A stretch of DNA of 64,000 nucleotides from Bog-756 sp963701325 (GTDB lineage: Bacteria; Actinomycetota; Acidimicrobiia; Acidimicrobiales; RAAP-2). The notes under the pieces are model-generated. The model was not told where the DNA came from. It did no database searches and saw nothing but the letters and a program-made list of their open reading frames with translations. Shown in pieces: positions 1-8,773 of the stretch. The stretch is taken from contig OY969604.1 of the NCBI GenBank assembly GCA_963701325.1, positions 620,001-684,000 of the forward strand. Reading direction: 5' to 3'. The position numbers and the translations under genes are program-made. Numbering within the stretch: the first letter of the stretch is position 1; every line of letters starts with the position of its first letter.

Positions 1-111
1 CAAGAGGTCTGTTCGATGCTAGCGATCAGTCCGGGCAATCAGCGGGTCCTGCTTCATCGGGGACGGAGCAGCTTGCGTGGGGTCCTCGAAGCCGAGATGG
101 AGAGGGACTGA
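1..111 (+). CDS. ECF-type RNA polymerase sigma factor, C-terminal end (partial)
   Basis: Reading frame 1 is open from the window edge to a TGA at 109-111. The 36 visible residues include EVCSMLAISPGNQRVLLHRGR, which resembles the recognition helix-turn-helix of sigma region 4 in ECF sigma-70 factors (the E-V/I-A-x-x-L-x-I-S-x-x-x-V-x-x-R-x-x-R-x-R pattern). The 5' part lies outside the window. The next gene, a zinc-finger anti-sigma, starts three bases after this stop, the usual sigma/anti-sigma operon order. The promoters it controls cannot be told from this fragment. Confidence 0.75.
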   Translation, partial: QEVCSMLAISPGNQRVLLHRGRSSLRGVLEAEMERD

Positions 112-114
112 CCG

Positions 115-369
115 ATGCCGTTGCTGCGACGTAAGGACCTCGTCTGCCAGCAGGCGGTCGAACTCGTCACCGATTACCTCGAACGTGCTCTGTCACGTCG
201 TGATCGCCGCCGGTTCGAAGCCCATCTGCGGGCGTGTCCCAACTGTTCTGCCTACCTCGAGCAGATCAGAATGACCATCGCGTTGGTCGGATCGGTCGAG
301 CCAGAGGATCTGACCCCGGAGGCGCGGGCGGACCTCAGCGATCTCTACCGGCGCTGGCGTTCCGAGTAG
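115..369 (+). CDS. Zinc-finger anti-sigma factor (zf-HC2/ZAS domain)
   Basis: This is an 84-residue protein with an early Cys (residue 11) and the motif HLRACPNC, the H-x3-C-x2-C signature of ZAS-type anti-sigma factors that hold a partner ECF sigma factor inactive. There is no membrane segment, so it should be a soluble cytoplasmic regulator, as in the RsrA group. The start is the ATG three bases after the stop of the sigma factor tail, so translation is probably coupled. The sensed signal is unknown. A redox role through the zinc site is plausible by family but is not shown by the sequence. Confidence 0.85.
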   Translation: MPLLRRKDLVCQQAVELVTDYLERALSRRDRRRFEAHLRACPNCSAYLEQIRMTIALVGSVEPEDLTPEARADLSDLYRRWRSE

Positions 370-383
370 ACGGCCAGGGACAC

Positions 384-443
384 CCAGACGCGCTCGACAC
401 ACTGCCAGTGACCGAGCGTGCCCGGCTCGTGCGTCGCGTCTGG
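384..443. terminator. Imperfect stem region between convergent genes (possible bidirectional terminator)
   Basis: The 110-base gap between two convergent genes contains a perfect 9-bp inverted repeat, CCAGACGCG at 384-392 and CGCGTCTGG at 435-443. The long loop holds a small CACTG/CAGTG hairpin. There is no U-tract. The position favours transcript termination, but the long loop makes this weak. Confidence 0.3.
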
Positions 444-479
444 AGATCCGTGTGGGGTCGCTCGACCGGTGCCTGCGGT

Positions 480-1598
480 TCAGTCGAGCAATGAGAAGCC
501 GCCGGTCCCCCGCCGGGCCATCTCATAGCAGAGCGTGTCGTAGGGCTCGACGATCCCGAACGTGGTCTCGCCCTCGGACACGAACCGGCAGTGATGCTGG
601 TCGAGCCCGCAGAGACGAGCCCGGACCTCGGGGTCGTTGGCGTCATATGTCTCACCGGTGACCGTCCCGTCCCCGACGTCCATCCCCTGCCAGATGTCAC
701 CGTCCGGCGTCCCCCCGTTGGGTCCGCCGTACATGCCGCACCGGAGGTAGGCGGTCTGGTTGCCGAGCCGCTCGAAGGCCGCGGTGCGGACCGATCCCCC
801 GGCGAAGACGTAGTCGATCTCGCCGGACAGGAGCAGGTGGGTCTCGGGCTCGAACCGCAGCCGATAGCGGCGGTCCTCCAGGGACCCGCTTCCCCGCCGT
901 GGATCGCCGAGGTTGTAGAGCACGTGGTCCCCCCAGATGCCGTACTCCTCGAACTCGACCCACTCCCCTGAGTGGGGATGCTGATGGCCGCTCCAGTGGG
1001 CCCTTCCACCGACACCGTCGCGGGTGCCCCAGTGGTGGTCCCTGGTGCCGAGATAGGTCTCGGTGGTCAGCTCGAACCGCTCGCCGTCCACCGTGACCCA
1101 CCCCTCCTGCCGGCCGAACCCGTCGTAGCCGGCCACCCCGGCAAAGGGTCGGGTGCCCACGAACACGCCGGCGCCCTGGTTGCGGTAGACGGGCCGCTTG
1201 GTGTCGAACCAAGCGATGTCGAAGGAGGTTCCGTGCTCGTTCGGGTCGAGCTGCAGCCGCCACTGGCGGAACGGCTCGACCAGATCGAAACGGATCGGCC
1301 CGACCGTCATGTCCACCCGGTTGAGCCCGAGCTTGCGGTGGGCCCGCACCGTGGTGTGCCGTCCCCGGCGGTTGACGATGGCAAAGGCCTCGGCAGTCCC
1401 CAGGTTGGGGTAGATGCCCATGCCGGCAACGACCAGCAGATCGCCGGTGCGGTCCTGGCTGGTGAACCACATCCGCTCGTACGCCTGCACATCGGAGGTC
1501 CACATGACCCGGACCGGGTGGGGATGATTGTGGATGAGGAGCTCGTCGAGTCCGGACATCGGGTAGTGCTCGATGCTGGCGTCGAACCGTTCGCTCAC
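480..1598 (-). CDS. Hypothetical protein, lipocalin-like (CrtC/AttH-type) fold suspected
   Basis: The protein has 372 residues, with no signal peptide and no membrane segment. It is rich in Trp, Tyr and beta-prone stretches (for example FDIAWFDTKRPVYRNQ and GTRDHHWGTRDG), like the AttH/hydroxyneurosporene-synthase-like proteins (DUF7064/DUF7065 type) often found beside acyl-CoA dehydrogenases in actinobacteria. The assignment is from overall pattern only. The open frame runs further upstream, but GTG at 1598 is chosen because GGAGAGG lies five bases before it and it clears the preceding stop by 16 bases. It is the second gene of a two-gene operon with the acyl-CoA dehydrogenase at 1615. The substrate is unknown. 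Confidence 0.7.
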   Translation of the reverse strand: MSERFDASIEHYPMSGLDELLIHNHPHPVRVMWTSDVQAYERMWFTSQDRTGDLLVVAGMGIYPNLGTAEAFAIVNRRGRHTTVRAHRKLGLNRVDMTVGPIRFDLVEPFRQWRLQLDPNEHGTSFDIAWFDTKRPVYRNQGAGVFVGTRPFAGVAGYDGFGRQEGWVTVDGERFELTTETYLGTRDHHWGTRDGVGGRAHWSGHQHPHSGEWVEFEEYGIWGDHVLYNLGDPRRGSGSLEDRRYRLRFEPETHLLLSGEIDYVFAGGSVRTAAFERLGNQTAYLRCGMYGGPNGGTPDGDIWQGMDVGDGTVTGETYDANDPEVRARLCGLDQHHCRFVSEGETTFGIVEPYDTLCYEMARRGTGGFSLLD

Positions 1599-1614
1599 CG
1601 ATCCTCTCCACAGC

Positions 1615-2775
1615 TCAACGGGGCAGCCCGAGGATGCGGTCCCCGATGATGGTCCGCTGGATCTCCGACGTACCCCCGGCGATTGGTGACGCCTTGGCCC
1701 AGAGCCACTGACGCTGCCACCGGCCCCGGGCCGGGTTGTCCGTTGCCGCACCCCAGAACGGCGCGGCCTGACCGAGCACAACCAGTGCAGTGTCGGACAG
1801 CTGCCGGGTCATGTCGGTCCAGGCCAGCTTCACCACGCTGGATTCGGGGCCGGGTTCGATCCCGCGGGCGAGCCGTGTCATCGTCCGCCAGTTGTGCAGG
1901 CGCAGGATCGAGACCTTGACGTAGGTGTCGACCAGCTGGTCGGACACCAGTGGGTCGTCGAGGGCCCCGTTTGCGGCTGCCAGGTCGAGGATCTGCTCGA
2001 GATAGATCTCGTGCACCACCTGCTCCTTGAAGGGGAAGGTCGTCCCCCGCTCGTGGGCGAGGGTGGTGTTCGCCACCGACCAGCCGGCGTGCAGCCCACC
2101 GATCACCTGGTCGGCGGGGACGAAGACCCCGTCGAAGAACACCTCGTTGAACTCTGCGTCGGTGGTCATGGTGACCAGGGGTCGCACCTCGATCCCCTCG
2201 GCCTGCATGTCGACGGCCATGCAGGTGATGCCCGCGTGGCGCGAGGCATCGGGGTCGGTCCGAACCAGGGCGATTCCCCACCGGGCGTACTGCGCATAGC
2301 TGGTCCAGACCTTCTGTCCGTCGATCACCCACCCGCCCTCCACCTCGGTCGCCCGGGTCGAGAGCCCGGCCAGGTCCGATCCGGCTCCTGGCTCGCTGAA
2401 CAGCTGGCACCAGATCTCCTCCGCGCTCAGGATGCCCCGCAACCAACGGACGCGCTGCTGGTCGTCCCCGTGGGCGAGAAGCGTTGGGCCGACCAGGTTG
2501 ACCCCGGTACGATTGACCGGTTGGGGCGCACGGGCGCGGGCGTACTCCACATTGAAGATGGCCACCTCCACCGGCGAGGCCCCCCGCCCGCCGAACTCGG
2601 CCGGCCAGTGGATCCCGACCCAGCGGTCGGCGGCGAGGCGGGCCTGCCACAGCCGTCCCCACTCGAACTCCTCGTCGAACGAGCCGAACTCGGGGCTGAA
2701 CTCCACGTTGGCCTCCAGCCAGTTCCGCACGTCGTCCCGGAACCGCCGTTCGGCGTCGGTCAGGGTGAGGTTCAC
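1615..2775 (-). CDS. Acyl-CoA dehydrogenase
   Basis: This 386-residue FAD flavoprotein should introduce a trans-2 double bond into an acyl-CoA. Landmarks are WPAEFGGRG near the N-terminus, the substrate/flavin motif FSEPGAGSDLAGL in the middle and the C-terminal flavin-binding segment GGTSEIQRTIIGDRILGLPR. Length and order match the bacterial FadE family. The start is uncertain: GTG at 2775 gives the usual N-terminus (VNLTLTDAERRF), but the purine-rich GGAGGG sits directly against it. A TTG eighteen bases further upstream is an alternative. It lies head to head with the aldehyde dehydrogenase gene, so 2776-3009 must hold both promoters. Confidence 0.9.
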   Translation of the reverse strand: MNLTLTDAERRFRDDVRNWLEANVEFSPEFGSFDEEFEWGRLWQARLAADRWVGIHWPAEFGGRGASPVEVAIFNVEYARARAPQPVNRTGVNLVGPTLLAHGDDQQRVRWLRGILSAEEIWCQLFSEPGAGSDLAGLSTRATEVEGGWVIDGQKVWTSYAQYARWGIALVRTDPDASRHAGITCMAVDMQAEGIEVRPLVTMTTDAEFNEVFFDGVFVPADQVIGGLHAGWSVANTTLAHERGTTFPFKEQVVHEIYLEQILDLAAANGALDDPLVSDQLVDTYVKVSILRLHNWRTMTRLARGIEPGPESSVVKLAWTDMTRQLSDTALVVLGQAAPFWGAATDNPARGRWQRQWLWAKASPIAGGTSEIQRTIIGDRILGLPR

Positions 2776-3009
2776 CCCTCCGGGCCCCAATACCCGCGGG
2801 TGACGGCGACAAGTAAGGAGCCGGTACGCATCGCCCCACGTTGTACCCCACTCACGGACGCCGTGCAGACGGTTCGGCCCTGACCGTGCCATACTCGGCG
2901 CCGAGCAGGTGGTGCCCCGTTTTCCGGGTTCCGAGCACGGGCCTCGATGGGGCAGCCACCGACGGAGACCGCACGCGCCGCAGGGGCGAGCGAACGGAGG
3001 GAACCAGAA

Positions 3010-4494
3010 ATGACCAGCACTCAAGCGCCCGACTCCACCGTCGGCGAGTTCCGCATGCTCATCGACGGGTCGCTCGTCGAGGCCACCGGCGGAGGAGCAT
3101 TCGACAACATCAACCCGGCGACCGAGGAGGTGCTCGGCCAGACGGCGGACGCGACAGCGGCCGACATGGACAGGGCCATTGCCGCAGCGCGGCGGGCCTT
3201 CGACGAGACGGAGTGGGCGACCGATCGGGCCCTCCGCCAGCGGTGCCTGCGCCAGCTCCACGAGGCCATCGTCTCCGAGCAGGAGCTGCTCCGTTCCGAG
3301 TTGGTGGCCGAAGTGGGCACCCCGGTGATGGTGACCCACATGGCCCAGCTCGACGCGCCCCTTGCCGAGGCGCTCCTGTGGCCTGCCGAGCAGATCGACA
3401 GCTTTGCGTGGGAGCGCCCGCTGCCCGACAACAACGCGTTCGGCACACACAGCTGGCAGAAGGTGGTCAAGGAGCCGGTCGGAGTGGTCGGGGCGATCAT
3501 CCCCTGGAACTATCCCGTCGAGATCACCCTCAACAAGCTCGGCCAGTCGCTCGCCACCGGCAACACCGTGGTGGTCAAGCCTGCTCCGGACACACCGTGG
3601 AACGCGACCCGGATCGGGCGGCTCATCGCCGAGCAGACCGACATCCCGTCAGGGGTTGTCAGCATCGTGCCCTCCTCGGACCATCTCATCGGCGAACAGC
3701 TGGTGGTCGACCCCCGGGTGGACCTCATCTCCTTCACCGGGTCGACCGCCACCGGGCGCCGCATCATGGCCGCCGGTGCCCCCACGCTCAAGCGCCTGTT
3801 CCTCGAGCTCGGCGGCAAGTCGGCCGACATCATCCTCGACGATGCCGATCTCGAGGCCAAGATGGCCTTCTTCGGGTTCATGTGCATGCACTCCGGGCAG
3901 GGGTGCGCCATGCTCACCCGCACCCTCGTCCCCGAAGCGCGCTACGACGAGGCGGTGGGCCTGGCCAAGGCCGCTGTGGAGGGTGTCACCTACGGCGATC
4001 CCACCGATCCGGGGGTCATCCAGGGTCCGGTCATCAACGCGCGCCAGCGCGAACGGATCCTGGGCTACATCGAAAAGGGCGTGGACGAAGGTGCGCGCCT
4101 GGTGACCGGTGGTGGAAAGCCCGCCAACCTCGACCGGGGCTACTTCGTCGAGCCGACCCTCTTCGCCGATGTCGACAACTCGATGACCATCGCCCAGGAG
4201 GAGATCTTCGGTCCCGTCCTGGTGCTGATCCCGTTCCGTGACGACGACGACGCGGTCCGCATCGCCAACGACAGCCAGTACGGCCTGTCCGGTGCGGTGA
4301 CCTCGGCCTCCGAGGAGCGCGCCATGGCCGTGGCCCGACGGATCCGGTCCGGCACGATCAGCGTCAACGGCGGCGTCTACTACAGCGCCGCGTCACCGTT
4401 CGGGGGCTACAAGGCCAGTGGTCTGGGTCGTCAGAACGGCAGTGAGGGCTTCGAGCAGTACCTCGAGACGAAAACCATCGCCGGCGGCCTGTGA
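3010..4494 (+). CDS. NAD(P)-dependent aldehyde dehydrogenase
   Basis: This 494-residue member of the ALDH superfamily oxidises an aldehyde to the acid. The oxyanion segment PWNYPVEI, the general base Glu266 in LELGGKSAD and the nucleophile Cys299 in GQGCAM are all present, as are the late EIFGPV and FGGYKASGLGRQ motifs. ATG at 3010 is preferred over an ATG 63 bases upstream because GGAGGG lies eight bases before it. The stop overlaps the GTG of the next gene, starting a three-gene operon with a hotdog thioesterase and an enoyl-CoA hydratase. It may oxidise an aldehyde released by the neighbouring retro-aldol-like enzymes, which is inference. Confidence 0.93.
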   Translation: MTSTQAPDSTVGEFRMLIDGSLVEATGGGAFDNINPATEEVLGQTADATAADMDRAIAAARRAFDETEWATDRALRQRCLRQLHEAIVSEQELLRSELVAEVGTPVMVTHMAQLDAPLAEALLWPAEQIDSFAWERPLPDNNAFGTHSWQKVVKEPVGVVGAIIPWNYPVEITLNKLGQSLATGNTVVVKPAPDTPWNATRIGRLIAEQTDIPSGVVSIVPSSDHLIGEQLVVDPRVDLISFTGSTATGRRIMAAGAPTLKRLFLELGGKSADIILDDADLEAKMAFFGFMCMHSGQGCAMLTRTLVPEARYDEAVGLAKAAVEGVTYGDPTDPGVIQGPVINARQRERILGYIEKGVDEGARLVTGGGKPANLDRGYFVEPTLFADVDNSMTIAQEEIFGPVLVLIPFRDDDDAVRIANDSQYGLSGAVTSASEERAMAVARRIRSGTISVNGGVYYSAASPFGGYKASGLGRQNGSEGFEQYLETKTIAGGL

Positions 4495-4994
4495 TCGACC
4501 CCAACACGGTGGACCACCCACCGGCTGGGCCACCGGGCCAACCGTCCCGCGCAGACACGTTCGCCGAGCACCGGCGCGTCCTCGACGAGGGCACGCACCT
4601 CTTCCAGCAGCTCGCGTTGCGTGATGTCGACCATCCGGGGGCCGACCTGGCAATCGAGCTCGACTTCGACTCCCGGCTGACCAACCCCCGGGGGGCGCTC
4701 CAGGGTGGGCTGGTGGCCTCCCTGGCCGACATCGTCGCCGGCCGGGCGATCGTCGCGTCGTCGCCACTCGACTCGGCCGCAACCGCCGACCTCACCATCC
4801 ACTATCTCCAGGGCATCACCCAGGGGCCGGCCCGGGCGGCGGCCAGGGTCGTGCGACGAGGCCGGAGCCTGGCAGTGGTCAATGTCGATATCCTCGATGC
4901 GGGCTCCGGTGAGCTGTGCGCCGTCGCCACGGTGGCCTTCGCCGTCCAGACCAACCGCCGGACCACCGGCACCGAAGAGAGGCAGGAGCAGTGA
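4491..4994 (+). CDS. PaaI-type hotdog-fold acyl-CoA thioesterase
   Basis: This is a 167-residue single hotdog domain. The family motif NPRGALQGGLVASLADIVAGRA (residues about 64-85) contains the helix and the acidic residue that activates water in PaaI-like thioesterases. It is followed by the beta strands ADLTIHYLQG and SLAVVNVDILD. It should hydrolyse an acyl- or aryl-CoA to release CoA. The start is a GTG overlapping the upstream TGA by four bases, and its stop overlaps the next ATG by one base, so the three genes are translationally coupled. The substrate cannot be read from the sequence. Confidence 0.85.
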   Translation: MIDPNTVDHPPAGPPGQPSRADTFAEHRRVLDEGTHLFQQLALRDVDHPGADLAIELDFDSRLTNPRGALQGGLVASLADIVAGRAIVASSPLDSAATADLTIHYLQGITQGPARAAARVVRRGRSLAVVNVDILDAGSGELCAVATVAFAVQTNRRTTGTEERQEQ

Positions 4995-5884
4995 TGTCGG
5001 AGGAATTCGTCACCTACGAGACGCTGGACGACGGTCGGATCGCGAGGATCATGCTCAACCGACCCGATGCCCGCAACGCGGAGAACCGCGGGATGCTCGT
5101 CGAGCTCGACGAGGCCTTCCTCCGGGCCGAGGCGGACGACGAGGTGCGGGTGGTGATCCTCGGTGGGATGGGCCCGATGTTCTCGGCGGGGCACGACATG
5201 GGCTCGAAGGTGGCCACCGCCGAGTTCAGCGGCGAGAATCCGCACCCCTCCTCGCTGATCAACGGCGGCACACGCGAGGCCAGCGAGAAGATGATGCTGC
5301 AGGAGTGGCACTACTACTTCCAGAACACGCGCCGGTGGCGGAACCTGCGCAAGATCACCGTCGCCCAGGTCCACGGCACGGTGTTTGCCGCCGGGCTCAT
5401 GTTGATGTGGGCCTGCGACCTCATCGTGGCGGCCGACGACGTCTCATTCGCAGACGTGGTCGGCACCCGCCTCGGCATGTGCGGGGTCGAGTACTTCGCC
5501 CACCCCTGGGAGTTCGGTCCGCGTCGGACCAAGGAGCTCATGCTGACCGGGGACTCGCTCGACGTCGACGAGGCCTACCGGCTCGGAATGGTCTCCAAGG
5601 TCTTTCCGGCGGCCGAGCTCGGCGACAAGACGATCGAATTCGCTCGCCGGATCGCCGAACTGCCGACCATGACTGCACTCCTCATCAAGGAGTCGGTCAA
5701 CCAGACCGTGGACAACATGGGCTTCTACAACTCCCTCAACGCCTGCTTCACCCTCCACGAGCTCAACCATGCCCACTGGGCCAACGTCCACGGTGGCGGG
5801 TATCCGGTCGCCCTTCCCGAGGACGGGATCGCCGACTGGCGCTCTGCACCGCCGGTCAAGGCGATCGCCAAGTCCGAACCCTGA
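4994..5884 (+). CDS. Enoyl-CoA hydratase/isomerase family protein (crotonase fold)
   Basis: The protein has 296 residues. The first oxyanion-hole motif FSAGHDMGSK is near residue 70, and the second is VHGTVFAAGLMLMWACDLIVAADD near 125-148. A Glu in MCGVEYFAHPWEFG sits close to where crotonases place catalytic acids. The segment around residues 80-110 (SSLINGGTREASEKMMLQEW) is longer than in classical hydratases and is seen in related actinobacterial proteins. The ATG is chosen because it overlaps the thioesterase stop (TGATG) and follows AGGAG. It probably hydrates or isomerises an unsaturated acyl-CoA made by a neighbouring dehydrogenase. Confidence 0.88.
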   Translation: MSEEFVTYETLDDGRIARIMLNRPDARNAENRGMLVELDEAFLRAEADDEVRVVILGGMGPMFSAGHDMGSKVATAEFSGENPHPSSLINGGTREASEKMMLQEWHYYFQNTRRWRNLRKITVAQVHGTVFAAGLMLMWACDLIVAADDVSFADVVGTRLGMCGVEYFAHPWEFGPRRTKELMLTGDSLDVDEAYRLGMVSKVFPAAELGDKTIEFARRIAELPTMTALLIKESVNQTVDNMGFYNSLNACFTLHELNHAHWANVHGGGYPVALPEDGIADWRSAPPVKAIAKSEP

Positions 5885-5913
5885 TCGCCCGGCGCCTTCC
5901 CAGCGAGAACGCC

Positions 5914-7116
5914 TCAGGCGCTGCGCTCGGGGCCGACGATCGACACGAAGCTCACGCATTCTCCGGGTCCCCCACCCAGATTGTGGGTCATGCCGAGTGA
6001 GCGTCCCTCCCCCACCGAGGCGATCTGCCGCTCGGGCGGGGCCTCCCGACGGAGCTGGAGCCAGCACTCGAAGAGCATGCGGAGCCCCGAGGCTCCGATG
6101 GGGTGGCCGAAGCTCTTGAGGCCGCCGTCGGGGTTGACCGGCAGCTCGCCATCGCGGTCGAACGTACCGGCCAGCACGTCCTTCCACCCGAGACCCCGCT
6201 CCGAGAACCCGAGGTCCTCCATCAGCACGAGCTCGGTCGGCGTGAAGCAGTCGTGGACCTCGGCCATGGCCAACTCCGCACGCGGGTTGGTGATCCCGGC
6301 CTGGCCGTAGGCGTCCTCAGCCGAGCGCACCACTTCGGGAAAGGTCGTGTAGTCGTACGCCGGATCGATCGCGCCGCCGCCGGGGCCGGCCACGAAGCTC
6401 AGCGCCTTCACGTAGAGCGGATGGTCGGTGTACCGGTGGGCGTCCTCGGACCGGCAGATGATGGCCGCAGCCGACCCGTCGCTCACGCCGCTGCAGTCGA
6501 ACACGCCGAGCTGCCCGGCGATCAGGGGTGACTTGGTGATGGTCTCGATCGAGACCTCCTTGCGGAACTGGGCCCTGGGATTGACCGCCCCGTTGACGTG
6601 GTTCTTCCAGGCGATCCTGGCCATCACCTGCTTGAACTCCTCGGGGTCGACCCCGTACTTCTCGGCGTAGGCCGGGGCCAGGAAGGAGAAGGCTGCCGGT
6701 GAGGAGAGCCCCGCATCGGTTCCGTCCCCGACCGGGCGGACGCCGGTGAGACCCGAGAACCCCGAGTCCTTCAGCTTTTCGACACCGATGGCCATGACCA
6801 GGTCGTAGGCACCGCTCGCCACCGCGTAGCAGGCGTTGCGGAAGGCCTCCGAACCGGTCGCGGAGAAGTTCTCGAGACGAGAGACCGGCTTGTAGTCGAT
6901 CTTGAGGGGCTTGGAGAGGGTGATCCCGGACACTCCCGAGGCCATGGTCCCGAGCCAGAAGGCATCGAGGTCGTCGAGACCGACTCCGGCAGACGCGATG
7001 GCCTCCTTGGCCGCGTCGATCAACAGGTCGTCGACGCCCTTGTCCCACCGCTCGCCGAAGGGGGTGCACCCCATGCCGACGATCGCCACCTTGTCGCGGA
7101 TCCCGTTGCTGCTCAT
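5914..7116 (-). CDS. Thiolase-fold (SCP-x/Ltp-like) protein lacking the nucleophilic cysteine
   Basis: The protein has 400 residues with full SCP-x-type thiolase architecture: VAIVGMGCTPFGERW at the N-terminus, FRNACYAVASGAYDLVMAIGVEKL after the active-site loop, AEVHDCFT, and the late GGLKSFGHPIGASG with its catalytic His. At the nucleophile position the motif reads ENFSATGSEAF, with a TCC codon for Ser85, where thiolases have Cys (CATG or CASG). Thiolysis through a covalent acyl-Cys is therefore unlikely. Its ATG overlaps the stop of the HMGCS-like/DUF35 gene, and GGAGG lies nine bases upstream. The pairing recalls Ltp2-ChsH2-type retro-aldolases of steroid side-chain degradation. Confidence 0.88.
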   Translation of the reverse strand: MSSNGIRDKVAIVGMGCTPFGERWDKGVDDLLIDAAKEAIASAGVGLDDLDAFWLGTMASGVSGITLSKPLKIDYKPVSRLENFSATGSEAFRNACYAVASGAYDLVMAIGVEKLKDSGFSGLTGVRPVGDGTDAGLSSPAAFSFLAPAYAEKYGVDPEEFKQVMARIAWKNHVNGAVNPRAQFRKEVSIETITKSPLIAGQLGVFDCSGVSDGSAAAIICRSEDAHRYTDHPLYVKALSFVAGPGGGAIDPAYDYTTFPEVVRSAEDAYGQAGITNPRAELAMAEVHDCFTPTELVLMEDLGFSERGLGWKDVLAGTFDRDGELPVNPDGGLKSFGHPIGASGLRMLFECWLQLRREAPPERQIASVGEGRSLGMTHNLGGGPGECVSFVSIVGPERSA

Positions 7117-8582
7117 ACCTCGTCGCCTCCTTCGTCGCCTGCGGCCGGCCGCGAGTCGACGGGCCGGGCCTTCCAGAAGTAGTTGTGGACACCCTTGGCC
7201 GTGTACAGGCGGCGGAAGGTCATCTCGACCCGCGTGCCGACGGCGATGGTGTCGGGGTCCACGTCGGTCATCTCGCACCGGTACCGGCCGCCACCGTCGA
7301 AGTCGATCACCGCGCCGACCACCGGCGGGGAGAGGCTGAAGGCGAGCCGGTCGACGGTGAACGTGGCGACCGTCCCGGCCACGTCGGCCAGCCGCACCGG
7401 GTCCATTTCGTCGATGGTCCGACACCGGAGGCACACCCGGGCCGGCGGAAGGTGGCGGAAACCGCACGCGCGGCAGTCACTCGCTCCGAACCCCTCCTTC
7501 CACGGCGTGGACCGCCAGGTGGCCGGGGCACCCGGTCGTTCGGGGTCGGGTCGCCGGGGCGGTTCGCGGCGGAGCTCCCCGCGCCAGGTGAGGAAGCGGG
7601 CGTAGGGCAAGTCGTCGCGGCCCGAGGCGGCCTGGTCGGCCACCGTGGCGAGCCCGGCCGCCGCGCGGGTCGTCTGGATGGCCGGCAGGTCGTCGGTGGT
7701 CCGGAAGAGGAAGGCGTCGGCGCCGTCGGCTACGACCACCACGGCGACGAGCTCGCCGGGCCCTGCCTGCTCGAGCGTGTCGGCCAGGAGCACACCCGCC
7801 TGGGCGGCCCCGAGGTTGCCGAGAGTCGTGGTGCGGTCGGCCACGGTGACCGCGGGGCGCAACCCGAGGGTGGTGCGGCACGCCTGCACGGCCCGCTGCT
7901 GGAGGCCGGCGATGACGAGGTGGTCGACATCGGTGGCCAGCACCCCGCCCCGTTTGAAGGCCTCGGCCGTCGCGGCCTCGACCAGGGGTACGTAGATCTC
8001 CTGACCGAATCGCTCCTCCCAGACCTTCGAATCGGACTCTCCGGGCGTGCGCCAGCGGTCGAGGAACTCGGCCGTCGTGCAGGCGTGGGCCACCAGTTCG
8101 GCCGCGACCGGTGCATCCCCGTCCGGGCCGGCAAAGACGAAGGCGACGGCTCCGTCGCCGCTGTCCCGCTCCTCGGGGCCCCCGGCCGGTCCGGACCGCA
8201 GATCGGAGAGGACGACCAGCGAGGGCCCGTCGGTGGCCTGGGCCGCACGCAGGGCACCGACCGCGGAGCGCACGGAGCCCACCATGTCGTAGGCGCCGGC
8301 CCACGGGGGCAGTCCGAGGGCGCCGTGGATGGCCGTGGCATTGGTCTTGTCGAGGTAGGCCGGTGCCGGGGTCGAGAAGAAGAGGTCGCCGGGAACGGGA
8401 CCGTCGAGGGCGGCAAGGGCCCTGCGACCGGCCGCCACGGCCATGGTGGTGGTGTCCTCGTCGTAGGAGCCCACGGTCCGCGTGCCCCGGCCGGACGCAC
8501 CTCCGAGGACAGCGCCGATGGCCTGACGTTGGAGCCGCCAGTACGGGAGGTAGGTCCCCCAGGACACGATCCCAGCGCGCAC
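7113..8582 (-). CDS. HMG-CoA-synthase-like domain fused to a DUF35 zinc-ribbon/OB-fold domain
   Basis: The protein has 489 residues. Residues 1-320 resemble 3-hydroxy-3-methylglutaryl-CoA synthase/ketoacyl-synthase-III folds, starting MRAGIVSWGTYLPYWRL. The loop that normally holds the nucleophile reads AYDMVGSVRSAVGAL, placing Val104 where Cys is expected. Residues about 365-475 form a DUF35 unit: a rubredoxin-like zinc ribbon (C-R-A-C, eleven residues, C-L-R-C) followed by an OB-fold that binds acyl-CoA in related proteins. The downstream thiolase-like gene overlaps its stop. The two products are likely to form one complex. The reaction is inferred to be C-C bond cleavage or formation without a covalent thioester. 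Confidence 0.85.
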   Translation of the reverse strand: MRAGIVSWGTYLPYWRLQRQAIGAVLGGASGRGTRTVGSYDEDTTTMAVAAGRRALAALDGPVPGDLFFSTPAPAYLDKTNATAIHGALGLPPWAGAYDMVGSVRSAVGALRAAQATDGPSLVVLSDLRSGPAGGPEERDSGDGAVAFVFAGPDGDAPVAAELVAHACTTAEFLDRWRTPGESDSKVWEERFGQEIYVPLVEAATAEAFKRGGVLATDVDHLVIAGLQQRAVQACRTTLGLRPAVTVADRTTTLGNLGAAQAGVLLADTLEQAGPGELVAVVVVADGADAFLFRTTDDLPAIQTTRAAAGLATVADQAASGRDDLPYARFLTWRGELRREPPRRPDPERPGAPATWRSTPWKEGFGASDCRACGFRHLPPARVCLRCRTIDEMDPVRLADVAGTVATFTVDRLAFSLSPPVVGAVIDFDGGGRYRCEMTDVDPDTIAVGTRVEMTFRRLYTAKGVHNYFWKARPVDSRPAAGDEGGDEV

Positions 8583-8773
8583 GTTCCTCCGTCCTCGTCG
8601 CTCGGCGGGTCACCCGGTGACCCGGCCGTCCCCGGGGCCCCCGTTGTCGGCCCCGAGACGAGCATAGTGGTCACCTGCTCGGGCCCTAGACTGCGGGACG
8701 CCCTGATCCGGAGGCCAGGACCGGCACGGCGGGGCGCGTGGTGGGGTGTCCCCGCCGGAAGCGAGGAGACCTG

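Noticed and set aside
1850..1880. tRNA-like GGTTCGATCC sequence
   Set aside because: It is a coding part of the acyl-CoA dehydrogenase and no cloverleaf can be formed. No other tRNA-like segment was found in the window.
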